DNA from: Balamuthia mandrillaris
Lineage: Eukaryota; Discosea; Longamoebia; Balamuthiidae
DNA length: 64,000 nt
NCBI GenBank assembly: GCA_031835245.1
Contig: JAVKOQ010000201.1
Coordinates: 30,878-94,877, forward strand
Direction: 5' to 3'
Part shown: piece after piece, positions 20,260 through 32,000 of the stretch
How the letters are laid out: each line of letters opens with the position of its first letter
How positions within the stretch are numbered: position 1 is the stretch's first letter
Position numbers and translations under genes: made by a program
The notes under the pieces: generated by a model
Told to the model about the DNA's origin: nothing
The model's input: only the letters and a program-made list of their open reading frames with translations
The model's database searches: none

Positions 20260-22127
20260 GGAGGGAGAGATCAAAGAACACACCTGACAAGGCCCAGAAA
20301 ATGTCCATTTTTGACTATTCCAGGTCTTCGTCTCCCACACAAAGAAAGTTCCACCCCTATGGTATTGTCGCCAATGAGCCCAACATAAAGATTTATAAGA
20401 GAATAGACACGAGCGGAGAAAAAGTGATAGGTGCGTACGTAGTAGCAGCAAATAGGTAGGACTGATTGGGCGACCACCGCACCAACGATATACCATGCGT
20501 AGACAAACGGTTGAGCGGAGTGCACGTCCCTAATACGATATCCCATACAATGACCGCTGGATGAGAGGGCGACCCTGAAGCTAGATACTGTCCATCAGGA
20601 CTCCATGCGATGCTTGTAACCGGTCCATGCGATGGATAAGAGAGATAGCGCATCCAAGCAGCTGTTGAAGTGCTTTGTCTGACACTACCAACGGTATCTG
20701 TGAATAAGCCTCCAGCAGGAGAAATGTCGCCGTCTCCTCTTCTCCTTGCACGAGATGACTTGTTTCGATTGTTGAACAACCGCCACAAACAAATCCCATG
20801 CCTGAATTCAACACAGTAAGTAACAGCTCGTAAATATGATATAAGAGAGAGACCTGCAGGCTACAGCCAGTACGTTTGCAGCTTGTGGCTTCCATGCAAT
20901 GTTGTAAACTTTAGTTTGAAATTGGTGTTGGAGACAAGTCGGCAACCACCCTTTAATCGTTGTAATTCTTTGTAAGACAAAGTGAAAAAGAAGAGAGAGA
21001 GAGAGAGAGAGAGAACTCACTCTCAGCGGTAAGATTGTAAAGATGAATGCTGCCATCAGCGGCAGCTATAGCAAATAATTGTTTGTAGTGATGCCATGCC
21101 AATGCCCTAATTCTTTTTTGTCCATCCACATTTCCTTCTTGCTCTAACTCGTCCACCGATAGAGGTTGCCGACCTCCCTTTTCAAAATGAAATAATATGC
21201 AAACAATCACAACCAACAACTTGGAAACGAGCGAAAAGGAAGATGTAAGAACAAAAAGAGTACCGGCACAAAGTTATGAAGAAGAACAGAGACAGCGTCT
21301 GTAAAACTGTGCCAAAGGCGACCGTCTTCTGATGGTTCACTACGTTTCCGTTTCAGCGCGCCGCTGCCGGTTGCACGCTTGCCGACTTTGTGGATGCCTC
21401 CAATGCCACCACCTTCTCCGTCTAGCTCCCGTTCTTGTTGGGGCAGTGGTACCACCAAGTAGGGATAGCGCACTCCCTATTTTTTGTGAAAGGAGAGAGC
21501 GAGAGAGAGAGAGAAGAGCGAGTGATGAGTTGTTGCCTGCAGGAGGATGACAAAGGAGAAGGACTAGAACGTACACCAGCGGAGAGATAACGAGAGAGAC
21601 TATCGTCGTCCTCGCCAGACGTGCTCACTGTTTGCACACATATTAAAAAGGTCAGAGTGACAAATGGTGTCGCAGCGGCCAGGAGAGGGGGAAAGGAAGA
21701 GGTTGGTGAAGGGACGAAGGAGAGAAGGGAGCAGAGTACGCAGTTCGCAGTTGAGTTCGCAGAGTGTAACGTGGCCAGGAGGTGGTGGTGGTAGCTGTTT
21801 AACTTCAAAAGAAGAAGAGAAGTGAGTAAAACAGAGGGAGGGAGGCAGGAGGGAGAAAAGCTAACCTTTGAAGTAGACGAGGTAAGGCTGAGCGTTGTTC
21901 GCTTCCACGTAGTTGTAAAGACGGGAAGCAATAGGGACAACCTCTTCTGCCGCTCTGCCTCCGCCCGCTGCAATACGAAGGGTAAGAGGAGAACGACCAG
22001 GGAACAGTGCGCGGAACGCGTTCAACGTGTCCGCATCGCTGGCGCCCGCCCTCAAACGGACCTTCCCCACAATCCTTCCGTCGGTGACATGGATCTCTTT
22101 GAAGGGCTCCGCTTTGTCTGCATTCAT
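19391..22127 (-). CDS. AAAS: ALADIN-like WD-repeat nucleoporin
   Basis: At least eleven exons on the minus strand. The order follows human ALADIN: QLPPPPPGHVTLCELNCEL, then WD segments RALAWHHYKQLFAIAAADGS, NIAWKPQAANVLAVACR, PVTSIAWSPDGQYLASGSP, FFVWETKTWNSQKWTFSGP, SAAWSPDSRFLLVSEKGES, PIDQIHWDPSGERIAVTF and the C-terminus GRPHALAFSPTFTRGALLSV. ALADIN sits on the cytoplasmic face of the nuclear pore. Human ALADIN starts almost directly at the PPPPP segment; here about 87 extra residues (from MNADKAEPFKEIHVTDGR) precede it through a phase-1 intron near 21866. A Lys/Glu-rich insert (EKEAEEKEKEKEAEPDHGDE) interrupts the last blades. The start is the first true ATG in the frame; some internal exon limits are by eye. 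Confidence 0.85.
20223..20255 (-). repeat. (GA)n tract in ALADIN intron
   Basis: CT-type on the sense strand, just before the exon with SAAWSPDSRF. Further ALADIN intron tracts lie at about 20993-21014 and 21498-21514. Confidence 0.85.
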
Positions 22128-22256
22128 CACTGGTGGCGGCGTTGATGAGTGGCGAAAAGAGAGCGACCACAATTATATTTTTTTTCTTTGTGGTTACACA
22201 AATCTCCTATCCTCGCTCATGTCTTCCACGCAAGATGACTCCTCATGATGACTCCT

Positions 22257-22264
22257 CGTCGACT
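22257..22264. promoter_or_regulatory. CGTCGACT motif, ALADIN/secreted-protein divergent promoter
   Basis: GTCGAC core 130 bases before the ALADIN ATG and 186 before the ATG at 22450. Confidence 0.35.
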
Positions 22265-22449
22265 CGGAGTTTCTTTTAACGAATGGAGTTCTTTCCATTG
22301 GTACCGAAATTTCTGTAGCGATCAAAAAAGGAAATAAAATTGACCTTTGGTAAAACAAACAATCCTGTTGAATTATTTGATAGAGAGCGATTGAGCAACT
22401 ATCAGGAAGAAAGGCGGAGCTGTAAAGAGAGGATTCCAGAGAAACGAAA

Positions 22450-23272
22450 ATGAGGTTCTTGCTTGTTGCAGTATGCTTGTGTGCATTCCTCTGTTGGGCC
22501 GAGGCGGCCAAGGTATGCCAGTTTTCGTTCCGTCGCTCTGCCTCTTACCGCAAGTACACCAAATCTAAACCCTGGGCTTTGCTCCTATATTCGCTGCTTT
22601 CGTTAGGTGAGGAGCGTGTCTACACGCTCCAACTTTTGGACGCACAGAGAGGCTAACTGGGCCGGCAGAACCGCTGTCACACGGGGACTTGGGGAGATGG
22701 ACCCTAACGTCTATCAAGGCTTCAACATCCCCCGTGAGAGCCTGCGGGAACAGTCCGTAACCAACTTTGTTTTGCATTGGCTTGCCGTGACTCGCCGAGG
22801 CACTACCATCCTCTTTGACACCGACCCTATCTTTTTCCCCAACGCCATGCCCCCCTTGCAAGCTGCCGCCAAATTCCTCGCCAAGCAGTTTTCCCTCAAA
22901 CCCCAGATCCCTCCCTACAACGACACTCTTGGGACCTACATCGACGGCGTGCTGGAGCTGGCTTGCGACCTGGACTATGAGCAACCCGCCGTGGAGGGCG
23001 GCGAGGGCACAGACTTCGGCGCGAAGGAGGACTGGTGCGCCACCGAGGTCATGGCTATCTTTGGCGAAGGTAGGACGGCGGCTGAGATCACTGAGCACCT
23101 CAGCGTCCATCACTACGATGACCTGGCCCAAAAGGAGTTCAAGCAGTACAACTGCGCCAGCCACGTTACTGGGCCTACCCGCATGTACTTCGCTTGCGTC
23201 CTCTCCAAACTGGACATTGATCTCTACTACAACTGCGAGAGATGCTGCTCTCCTTCAGCCTGCACCCTTTAA
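22450..23272 (+). CDS. Secreted Cys-containing protein of unknown family
   Basis: Two exons (22450-22512 and 22607-23272) give 242 residues. Exon 1 is almost exactly a signal peptide: MRFLLVAVCLCAFLCWAEAA, with likely cleavage after the Ala-rich end. The mature part has no membrane span. It contains VRSVSTRSNFWTHREANWAG, an aromatic stretch (ILFDTDPIFFPNAMPP) and a Cys-rich C-terminal half with single Cys residues followed by CERCCSPSAC at the end. The even Cys count suggests disulfides and export or lysosomal targeting. I do not recognise a family or catalytic motif. It is divergent from ALADIN. Confidence 0.75.
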
Positions 23273-23471
23273 AAAACCGTCCTCCTTGCTTGCCCAACAA
23301 CTAAATAAGATAAACCACAAAACCCAACAAACCTAGTTTTTCTCTTCTTCTTCTTCACTTGGCTTTGCTTTGTGTAACGTTTTTCATTTGTTCTTTTTTT
23401 TTTTTTTTTTTTTTGCTTCCTCTCTCTGCTTCGCTTCTTTTCTTTTCTGCATTTTTCTATACTTTTTTGTG

Positions 23472-23517
23472 TTGGGGTTATTTTTTTTTTGTTTCGAAAC
23501 AAAAAAATAACCCCAAA
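23472..23517. repeat. Near-perfect inverted repeat centred on GTTTCGAAAC
   Basis: The left arm (TTGGGGTTA, T10, GTTTC) pairs with the right arm (GAAAC, A7, TAACCCCAA) with only a three-base length difference and almost no loop. It lies 200 bases past the stop of the secreted-protein gene. It could be a 3' hairpin or a tiny palindromic insertion. Confidence 0.75.
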
Positions 23518-23523
23518 AGCACC

Positions 23524-23525
<2 letters not shown>

Positions 23526-23562
<37 letters not shown>
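23526..23562 (+). repeat. (CAG)n trinucleotide repeat, noncoding
   Basis: About 12 CAG units between the secreted protein and the RhoGEF. No frame around it looks like protein. The rest of the 670-base gap is T-rich, with the inverted repeat just upstream. Confidence 0.9.
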
Positions 23563-23564
<2 letters not shown>

Positions 23565-23945
23565 TATAATAATTGTGGGTGCTGCAAAAAAAAAACCCAA
23601 CAACAACACAAAAAAGATTCAAAACGGAGAGAAGGAAAGAACCCTTCCTTCTTCCCCCTTCCCGATCTTCTTCTTTCATAGATAACAAACGTGAGCTTCG
23701 CTCTCCCTCCCTCTCTCTCTCCCCCCTGAGGCCAAAATACACAACAAAAAGGTAACTTTTATTATTTGCCCTTTTTTTATAAAAATAAAGAAAGAGGCCT
23801 CCTGCGTAGACCGCGGAAGGCCAAGAGAATAATAATCTGCTTGTTGTCAGAAATCTCTCCTCCCAATCTTTCTTTCTTTCTTTTTTTTTTGTTATTTTTT
23901 GTTGGTTAAAGTCGCTTTAATTGCAAAACGTAGAAGAAAAGAACA

Positions 23946-24032
23946 ATGGACGGCTCTAGCTCTGGAGAGGAAGAACAGGGCATTCAAATCATGGTACTCC
24001 CCCGTTGTCCTCTCTCTCTCTTCTTCCTTTTC

Positions 24033-24072
<40 letters not shown>

Positions 24073-24205
24073 AACCGCTTATTGATGAGCCGAGTCCGTT
24101 GTTTGTATTCAGGTGAAAGTGCCTGGCGGAGACAGTCTGCACACGTTGACCCTGCCAGCTGGCTACACCGTCGATCAAGTAAAGGTTTGTTTGGTTCTCG
24201 TCCTT

Positions 24206-24240
<35 letters not shown>

Positions 24241-25103
24241 GGCTTTTAACTTTTTCAAACATAAACAAACAAAGAGAGCAATCTTTCGCCAGATTCCAGA
24301 ACTTAACTCACGGAAGTGGACTGACTTTAACTTGGGCTTGCAGGTAAGTCTCTTTAAATTTTGTTTTTTCAACTTGTAGTTTGTTGTTGATCGCGTAACT
24401 CCGCCTCTTCTCTCTCTCTCTCTCTCCTATATTCATGTTTTTACTCTTCTATTCCATCTTAACTCTTCTCTTCCAATCCAAAAGGAAGAAGTACTGAGGG
24501 TGGAATTCAGCAAACTGAGGAACATTGAAGCCGCGAGAGAGGCCATGAAGCAGCACAGAGCTTTGGAGTTAGAGCTCTTATGCAAGCACCCTGAAGTAGG
24601 CCGCAGGGCTTCTTCTCCTCGTTTTTCGTAAAAGCCATCCTCTCACCTCTCTCTCTCTCTCCTCTTTTCTTTTCTCTGCTCTGCTCAATCCAAAAACTCA
24701 TCTGTTCATATGTCTGCAGAACATCGGTGCAGGACATGCCGTCAGCAGTCCGCATGGCCTCATTGCACACTCAATCACAAGAGAACCTTCGCACCACTTT
24801 CAATAGTACCGCAACACATTCCAGTGACGCTTCATCTTCCTCGTCTTCGGCATCTCACTCTTTTTCCAACAACACGAACTCTGATAACACATATGATTCC
24901 TCCTCAGTACCACCTATCACTGTCACCACCACCAAGTCCAATTCCGACGCCGCTGACAGCAGTCAACTGTCGAGAAGTCCGTCGCCTCGTCTCTCCAGAG
25001 AGGGCAATGATACATCCTCCAGAAGAAAGAGTCTTGATGAGGCCGAAAGTACTCTGCAACGTCTTACTGCTCAATTAGCCAAAATTCAAAGCATTGGTAT
25101 GTT

Positions 25104-25143
<40 letters not shown>

Positions 25144-25792
25144 GGAGAGCGAGAGAGAAAGACTCATTTCTTATCTTTTTTGAACATGTACACAGTGACG
25201 GTCGAGTTGGAAGCCTGCAATGCCTCTTTAGATGAGAAGTCGGACGCAGCTTCAAGCGGAAGTCCCAAATCCAAGGGTGCTTCTGGGGCGCTGCGACGCC
25301 ACCTCTTGCACGAGAAAAAGGTTTTGGAGCGTCTCCTCAAGGAAATCAAAGAGGGTCCAGAGCAAGACCTGGCAGCACAACAACTACCCTCCAAAAAGAA
25401 CAGCGATTCCTCCTCGCAGAGATCTTCGAAGCGCTCGCGGCCGCCCAAAGAGAGCTCTAGCCATCGAAACATCAACGGAAGCAAGGAAGACAGCCCCACG
25501 TTGAGGACCAAAGCAGAAGACAAGCGCAAGACTCTGAGCGATAGGGACGTGCGCAGCGCGACTGCCAGCAGTGATGACAAGGAGAACAGCCACAGCCTTA
25601 GCAACAGCGGCGGCGGTAGCAAGCGAGCTTCCTCCTCCTCTTCCTCCTCTGAAAAGGAAAGTGGAGGAGAGGCTCCTGGCACGCCCATTATCTCTCGAGA
25701 GGAGCACGCCGAAATGATTCGACAGGAGTTCATCAAGACCGAAAAAACTTACGTTAGCAACTTGGAGGCTATTGTATCTGTACACATCCCCT

Positions 25793-25832
<40 letters not shown>

Positions 25833-27457
25833 GTCTTGTGACAACTTCTGGTAAATAATAGATATTCGTGGAGCCTTTAAGGCAGGCTGCTTCCGATCCG
25901 TCCTCCTCTATGCTCACTTTTAAGCAGATAGATGTTCTCTTTTCCAGAGAGCTCACAATGTTGGTCCAAATGCATAAAAAACTGCTGGATGACATTACGG
26001 CAGCGCCTGATGGCGACACTAAAGCCTTCGCCAACTGTCTAGCTTCGTTTATTCCTTATTTGAAGGTTTTTGAAACTCCCTCTCTTGTCTGTTTATTTGT
26101 CTTTGTAAAAAGTATTTGGGTTATTAACCGAAAAAAATCAGATTTATACTCGTTATGTAAACAATCACACAGAGGCGACAGCTATGCTTGCAGAGCTTAC
26201 CAATACCAACAAGAAGTTCAAGACTTTTCTGCAAGTATGTTCCTCTCTTTTCTTTCATTTGACACCGTCTCACACTTTAATATCAAATAGGAACGCATTG
26301 AAAGCCCTGAGTGCAATGGCCTTGCTCTTAATTCATACTTGATTATGGTACGTTGGATGGTTTTCAGAATGTGTTATACTTTTTTTTTTTTTGAAACGAT
26401 GGCTTACCTCTTACTCATTATTATAACGGTAGCCAATTCAACGTCTCCCAAGATACGAGTTGTTGATGAAGGTATTTTCCGTTTCTCTCTCTCTCTCTCT
26501 CTCTTGCGTTGTTTGAATCAAGAATCATTTCTCACGCTCCCCCTCCCCCTTTTATGTAACTAGGACTTGCTGAAATATTCGAAGGAAGAAGAGCGCGACA
26601 AGGTGCGGGAGATATTGGAGGCAGTCAAGAGTGTCTGCCAGCACGTGAACGAGAGCAAGAAGAAGCAAGAGAATTATGCTAAGCTTTATGAAGTCCAAAG
26701 CTCATTGCTCATCAACAAGGACAAAGGGGTCCGTTAGACCACAATTCCTGTTCTCCCTACTCTTCCTATTTGTTACGCACCAACTAATGTTTCATTCTTC
26801 TCTCGTCTCTCCTTATTTTTTTTCTTTCATTTGAAAACAAAAATAGAAATCGATAAGTTTGTTCGAGAGACCAGGAAGAAGCTTTGTAAAGGAGGGAAGA
26901 ATACAGGGCAGGGAGGTTAACCAAGAAAAGGGCGGCTTGGTCTCTGGAGTCAAGAAACCGGCCTCCAAACTGAAAAAGTTTTACCTCTTCCTGTTTGACG
27001 ATGTGCTTCTTATCACGTTGCCAACAAAGGAAGGCAAATACAAGCTGCGTCATGCCATTTACTTGTCCCACATCTCCATGCCCAATACCAACTCTCTTGA
27101 TGGTATATCCCTCCTTACTCCTCTCTCCTCTCTGCGTGCTATCTTCCTTGAACTGACCCACCTTTCTTGTTGATACAACGACAACAAAAACAGAGCCTGA
27201 AGTATTTGTAGTGTATGATATTACGGGGGATCTCAGGTGGCACTTAAAGCCTGAAACCCTTGAAGAGCGCAACAGTTGGGTTGAGGCCATCGAGGAGTGT
27301 GAGAGGGAACGTACGTTACCTCCTTTGTTTAGGTTTTTCCTCTTCTCACTCTTCTTTTTAAAATCCAGTGACGAAGAAGAGTACGGCAGCGGCGGGCATT
27401 TTGAGTGGGCCACAACGTGTTATCTCCCAAGACGCCAATAGTGGCGATGGGCAGTAG
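23946..27457 (+). CDS. Rho guanine nucleotide exchange factor (DH-PH) with N-terminal ubiquitin-like domain
   Basis: Fourteen exons in frame: 23946-23993, 24113-24184, 24275-24343, 24485-24595, 24733-25096, 25196-25773, 25862-26065, 26142-26234, 26291-26347, 26433-26471, 26564-26728, 26847-27102, 27194-27310, 27369-27457; 753 residues. The N-terminus looks RBD/ubiquitin-like (KVPGGDSLHTLTLPAGYTV). A long Ser-rich disordered linker with helical pieces follows. The DH domain begins EFIKTEKTYVSNLEAIV, includes YTRYVNNHTEATAMLAELTN, and has the CR3 signature PIQRLPRYELLMKD. The PH domain contains KKFYLFLFDDVLLIT and ends ETLEERNSWVEAIEE. DH-PH proteins activate Rho-family GTPases at membranes, driving actin rearrangement. 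The CR3 helix is split over two tiny exons. The substrate GTPase cannot be told from sequence. Confidence 0.9.
24030..24069 (+). repeat. (CT)n tracts in RhoGEF introns
   Basis: CT tract in intron 1. Others lie at about 24210-24238 (intron 2), 24409-24427 (intron 3), 25798-25830 (intron 6) and 26484-26505 (intron 10), all CT on the sense strand. Confidence 0.9.
25107..25160 (+). repeat. (GA)n tract in RhoGEF intron 5, opposite polarity
   Basis: GA on the sense strand, directly after the 5' splice site (GTATGTTGACGAGAGA). It is the one clear exception to the rule that intron tracts carry pyrimidines on the sense strand. Confidence 0.9.
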
Positions 27458-27601
27458 ATGACGGGATATACAGCAAAAGGCAGCCATTGACTTTGGACGC
27501 AACCCGGAGTTGTGTTATATTGCCACCCTTGTCTCTTTTCCCTCCAAACTTGTAGCATTACAGTGTATCCACAAAAATACGCACTTCTGTGACAAAAACG
27601 G

Positions 27602-27602
<1 letters not shown>

Positions 27603-27633
<31 letters not shown>
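27603..27633. repeat. (GA)n tract in the RhoGEF-eL14 convergent gap
   Basis: A GA run in the 339-base gap between convergent stops. I recognise nothing else in the gap. Confidence 0.85.
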
Positions 27634-27637
<4 letters not shown>

Positions 27638-27796
27638 AGAGCTAACAGAAGGGCATGACTGATGCGCAGTGGAACAAGCGGGAAGGTGTTTGGGTTGTTG
27701 TCCGAGGACATAAAGAGAGGAGAGAGGAGGATGTGTACGGCGGAGCAGCCAAAGGTTTATTGTTTGCGCGGTAGGAAAAAAAGGAACAACCCCTCT

Positions 27797-28408
27797 TTAG
27801 ATTTTGGTTCCCTTCTTCCTCTCCTCCTTGGTCAGCTTTCGGAGCTCCTGGTTCACCACACGGGATTTCTTATCGGGAAAAATTAAGTGATTGAGGTAAA
27901 AGGGGGTTTGAAATAATAGTGACATGAGAAGGGAAAGGAAAATAACATACCTCCTTCCTGGCGAGCATAACCTTGAAGCGGTCAAAGTCGGAAAGGCTGG
28001 CCCTCTTGTTCTTCATGGCGAACTTCTTGGCCCAGGCAGTCTTCTCCCATTGCTCCTCAACGTTGGCCTTTTGCCAGGCAGCAACCAAAGTCTTCAAGCG
28101 GCAGCTGTGAGGAATGTCAATCTTGATGTTTGTGAGGGACAACCTCTTGAGGGGGATAGATTGTCTCTGGATGCCGTTGATGGAGGAGGGTCCATCAATG
28201 AAGGCCTGTAACAGAGATTGATTAGGCAAAAGCGAGCGAAAGATAAGACTAAAGGAAAAGGGGAGTGTTGAGTCCGTGATCAGCGAGAGAAAAGAGTACG
28301 CACTCTGTTTTGGTCAAAGACATCAACGATGACGCACAGCTTGCCGTGGTTGGGGCCATAGTTGATAACGCAAACGCGTCCCACTTCAACAAATCTGTTA
28401 AACACCAT
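27797..28408 (-). CDS. RPL14: 60S ribosomal protein eL14
   Basis: Three exons (28304-28408, 27951-28205, 27797-27868), all phase 0, encode 143 residues, the normal size for eL14. The KOW-type N-terminus reads [20 protein letters not shown] and [20 protein letters not shown]. Later segments are [39 protein letters not shown] and [19 protein letters not shown]. eL14 sits on the solvent side of the large ribosomal subunit. No C-terminal Ala/Lys extension like that of animal L14 is present. It is convergent with the RhoGEF. Confidence 0.95.
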
Positions 28409-28774
28409 TTTGGACTGGTGATGAAGTAACACAATGAGTCACCGGTTTGATTGAGACAAAAGCTAAGGGCTCAAAAAAAAAACAGGGCGGAGGAAAAAAA
28501 AAGGAGGAGAGATCAAAGGTTTCCCTTCAAAAAGAAGACGCCCGAACCAGTGACACAAGTGGAAAATCCAACACTCACCTTTGAGGGCTTTCCTTGGCTG
28601 ACTCCACTGATCTATTCCGCGACGGAGGGGGAGGCTACTCGCTATTGGAAAAAGGTTGGAACTAAAACTATTTTTTTTTGTTTGGATTGAAATTTTGAGC
28701 GAGGAAAAGAGGTGGAAGAACTCCGAACCAATGGGAGTTTGAGTTCTTGCTGAATGGCCCCTCATATTTTTTCA

Positions 28775-28782
28775 CGTCGACA
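28775..28782. promoter_or_regulatory. CGTCGACA motif upstream of eL14
   Basis: GTCGAC core 367 bases before the eL14 ATG, in the 600-base gap before the 3' end of the first giant gene. Confidence 0.3.
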
Positions 28783-28849
28783 CGAAAACTCTCACCTCTT
28801 GCGCAAGAACAAGAACAAGAAGAACAGGGTTCCAGCAGAAAGCAAGGGG

Positions 28850-28890
<41 letters not shown>
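28850..28890 (+). repeat. (CT)n tract between eL14 and giant gene 1
   Basis: About 20 CT units on the plus strand. Both neighbouring genes are on the minus strand, so this is intergenic and not an intron tract. The 611-base gap otherwise holds only the GTCGAC motif. Confidence 0.85.
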
Positions 28891-28892
<2 letters not shown>

Positions 28893-29019
28893 TAGTGGAG
28901 GAGTAAGAGGATGAAACAAAAGGAGACAAGAACAAATAAACAATAAAACACCATCAAAAAAAATTAAATAATAAATAGCAGTACAATGAAAACAAAGAAA
29001 GAAAACCCAGGGGGCCGGT

Positions 29020-32000
29020 TTAGAAGTAGAGGGACGGGAGGGTATGAGTGGCCCTGTGAGGCAGGAATTTAACAGAGGAACCATCAGGCTTGAACAAGGA
29101 GATGAGGAATTCCAACACGGACTTGGCAAAGGTAGATACATCCCTGAAGTCCAACTGCAGTTGAGGCTTGAGGTGCACGCCAAACACAAGCAACTCCACG
29201 GTGACGCTCGGCAGTACTCCCTGCGTCATGTCCTTCATACTGCCGGACACCTCGATGGAGAGGATCTGGAAGGGGCCGGACAAGACCTTGAAGACTTCCT
29301 CTGCAACCAGCAAGACGGCATCGACAATGCCTTCCACAGCGAGCAGGGCAACGTCCGCCAGGCCGACAAAGCCCTCCACCACACCACGAGCCAATTCCAA
29401 GGCCCATATCTCGGGATCCAACCAGGCAACAGGGAAGGCATCCACCAGGGCGCCAAAGCCCTCCACCACAAGGATGGCCAGGTCCAGGATGGCCTCCGCG
29501 GCATGCATAGCCACCCAAAGAACGGCCACCTTGGCGGCATAGTACTCGGCCCTGCCGCACAACCAATCGTACCACTTCTTGTGGTTGTTAAAGTCCCGCT
29601 TAGCCTTTTGTAGTTCAACGTCGATACTGTGCACCTTGGCCTTGGCGGCCTGCAGCTTGCTGACAGCGCCCTGCACGGCCTGTGCTACCTTCTCCTTGCC
29701 CTTGTTTATATCTGCCTTGCGCTGTTCGATGAGGCGACCCAAGTGGTCGCTGGCGGAGCGCCAGGAGTTGACTTCAGCACGGGCTTCCCGGAGCTTGGCG
29801 GTGGCAGCCAGGCGGATCTCCTCAAGGGCAGCAGGAATGGCTTCCGTCAGGTACTTGATGAAGGTGAGGCTGAGCTTGCCGTAGAAGGTCCAGTCCTGAA
29901 CGGCGCCAGTGGTTTGGTCCTGCACCAGGTTGCAGCGCAGGATGGCCTGGAAGAAGAACCAGTTGACCTCAATATCAGCATAGATATTGTTGCTGTTGAT
30001 GTGCACCGCAGCGTGGCTCTTTTGGCCCAGGAATGTGATGGCGCCATCAAGGTCAAAGACGGTGTCCTGAGGGCTGGCCATGAGGAACAAGAAGTGGACA
30101 TAAGGACCGCGAGAGGTGTCCTCATAGCCGCTCAGCTCCAGCAAAGGAGGCAGGATCTCCACCTTGGGCAACCACAGGCCAAATTCGGCCTCAGTGGGGC
30201 TCACGCGCATCAGAGCACTGAAGGGAGGAAGGAAGAGGAACTGCAAGTTGCGAATGTCCAGCTGGATGCCCGAAGGATAAGTTATGCCGTAAGAAGTGAA
30301 CTGAGGGCCTGGGTTGAAGGAGAAGAAGAAATAGTCGCACTTGAGGTTCAACCACTCGGGCCAGGTCTCCCCTGGGGGCATCACAAGCTTGTTGATCAGG
30401 TCTCCCACATCCAGGTTCTCCACCTTAAACAGCATGCCTGAGTTGTAAATGTTCACGAGGTTGACGCTGATGGCAAGCTCGGCGCTCTGCGTCTCAAACA
30501 GGATGATATGTCCATCCAAGTCCACTGAGTTGGGCAACATGGTCTCCCAGCTGACTCCCATGCCCAAACCACCGCTGACGATATGAAAGCCATGCAAGCC
30601 GAAAGGATCCTCCACGCCTGGTGGCAACAAGGCAAGATGGCCCTTGAACTCGATGAGGGTGACCAAGAACTCGCCACGGAAGACCATTGGCTGTTGCTTG
30701 GAGAGCTGGATGGTGGCTGTGACTTGAAGGCCAAAGTAGTTTTGGGCAGGATCCTCAGAAATTTGAGCGATCAAGCCAACGTCGTTCATGTAGAAGAAGT
30801 TTGGAATGACCTCCAATTCTCCCAAGTTGAAGAGAGCGTAGACTTTTATGGGGAGGATAGTAGGTGCGATGTTGATAGTCATGTCCAAGCTCTGCACACC
30901 TGTCATGTCTCCGATTTGCTTCATCACTCCATGAGAAAAGTCGATGCTGCCAACCAAATTCGCTCCTATGAAAATAAGAGAGGGGAAAACCACATCAGTT
31001 GAATGCGCTAAAGAGAGCAGAGCAAAGAGAGAGAGAGAGAGGTAGAGAAAACAAACCTTCTTTAAGGGTGCGCACATACGCACGGAACTCCTCCATCACG
31101 TTGTTAGTCGAAAGGAAGGTGAAGTTGCTGAGAGAAGTTACAATAAGACCTGCATGACTGGGTAGGAATCCAGTTCCAGACAGCGCCGACAGTTCATCAA
31201 AGCTATTTGAGCCTATGTCAATGAACAGACCAACTTCCCATTTGCCGCCAGCTTTCACCACGAAGAAGCCCATCTCCACAGGTTCACCATCGATGAGGAG
31301 CTTGGCTTTGGCCGAGAAGAGCGGATCGACCTTCGTTATATGAATGTAGAGCTCCACGTCTATCAGTTCTATTTCGAAGAGGATATCGCTGACGAAAGAA
31401 GGGACAGGGGCTTTCTCGAGCACATTTTCTCCAGCCAGATTATCAATCATCTGACCCAAACTAATGTGACCTTGGTTGACAAGCTCCGAGACCAGAATGA
31501 TGCCATCGTGGCTATCCACCTCCAACGACACGTTTAGGATGAGGTACTTACTGAGCTCCACGGTGAAGTAGGCAGTCACGTCATAGTACTTTGTGTTGCT
31601 GTTGGGGGAGGTGAAGTTAACGCTGACTCCCGCTTCGGTGGCCTCTATGTCCTGAGCACCAATCGGAATGCTGAAGATGGGCTCTTGACCGTGACCACGG
31701 ATGCTTCCCTCGATAAAGGTTGTAACGTTGCTAAGAAAGCCGTGGACAGCAACATCCAACGACTTACTCTTGCCATCAGGGAGAGGGAAGGTGATGGTGG
31801 CATTGCCAGCGAAAGCAAAGTACGGCTGGGCAGAGCGAAGTGTCAACAGAGCAGAGTTGATGGTAAGATGCTCATTCACGCGGATGGGATTGGGTATGCG
31901 CCCAGTGAATTCCCAGTCGAATTTGCTGCCCAGGTAGGCCTCGATCTCTATCATCGCGCCATCGTTGGCACTATCCATACGGCGCAGGCCATCCAACCGC

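Noticed and set aside
23273-23945. Small coding frames around the CAG repeat (poly-Ala, poly-Gln or poly-Leu)
   Set aside because: No start context, splice support or conserved sequence beyond the repeat itself.
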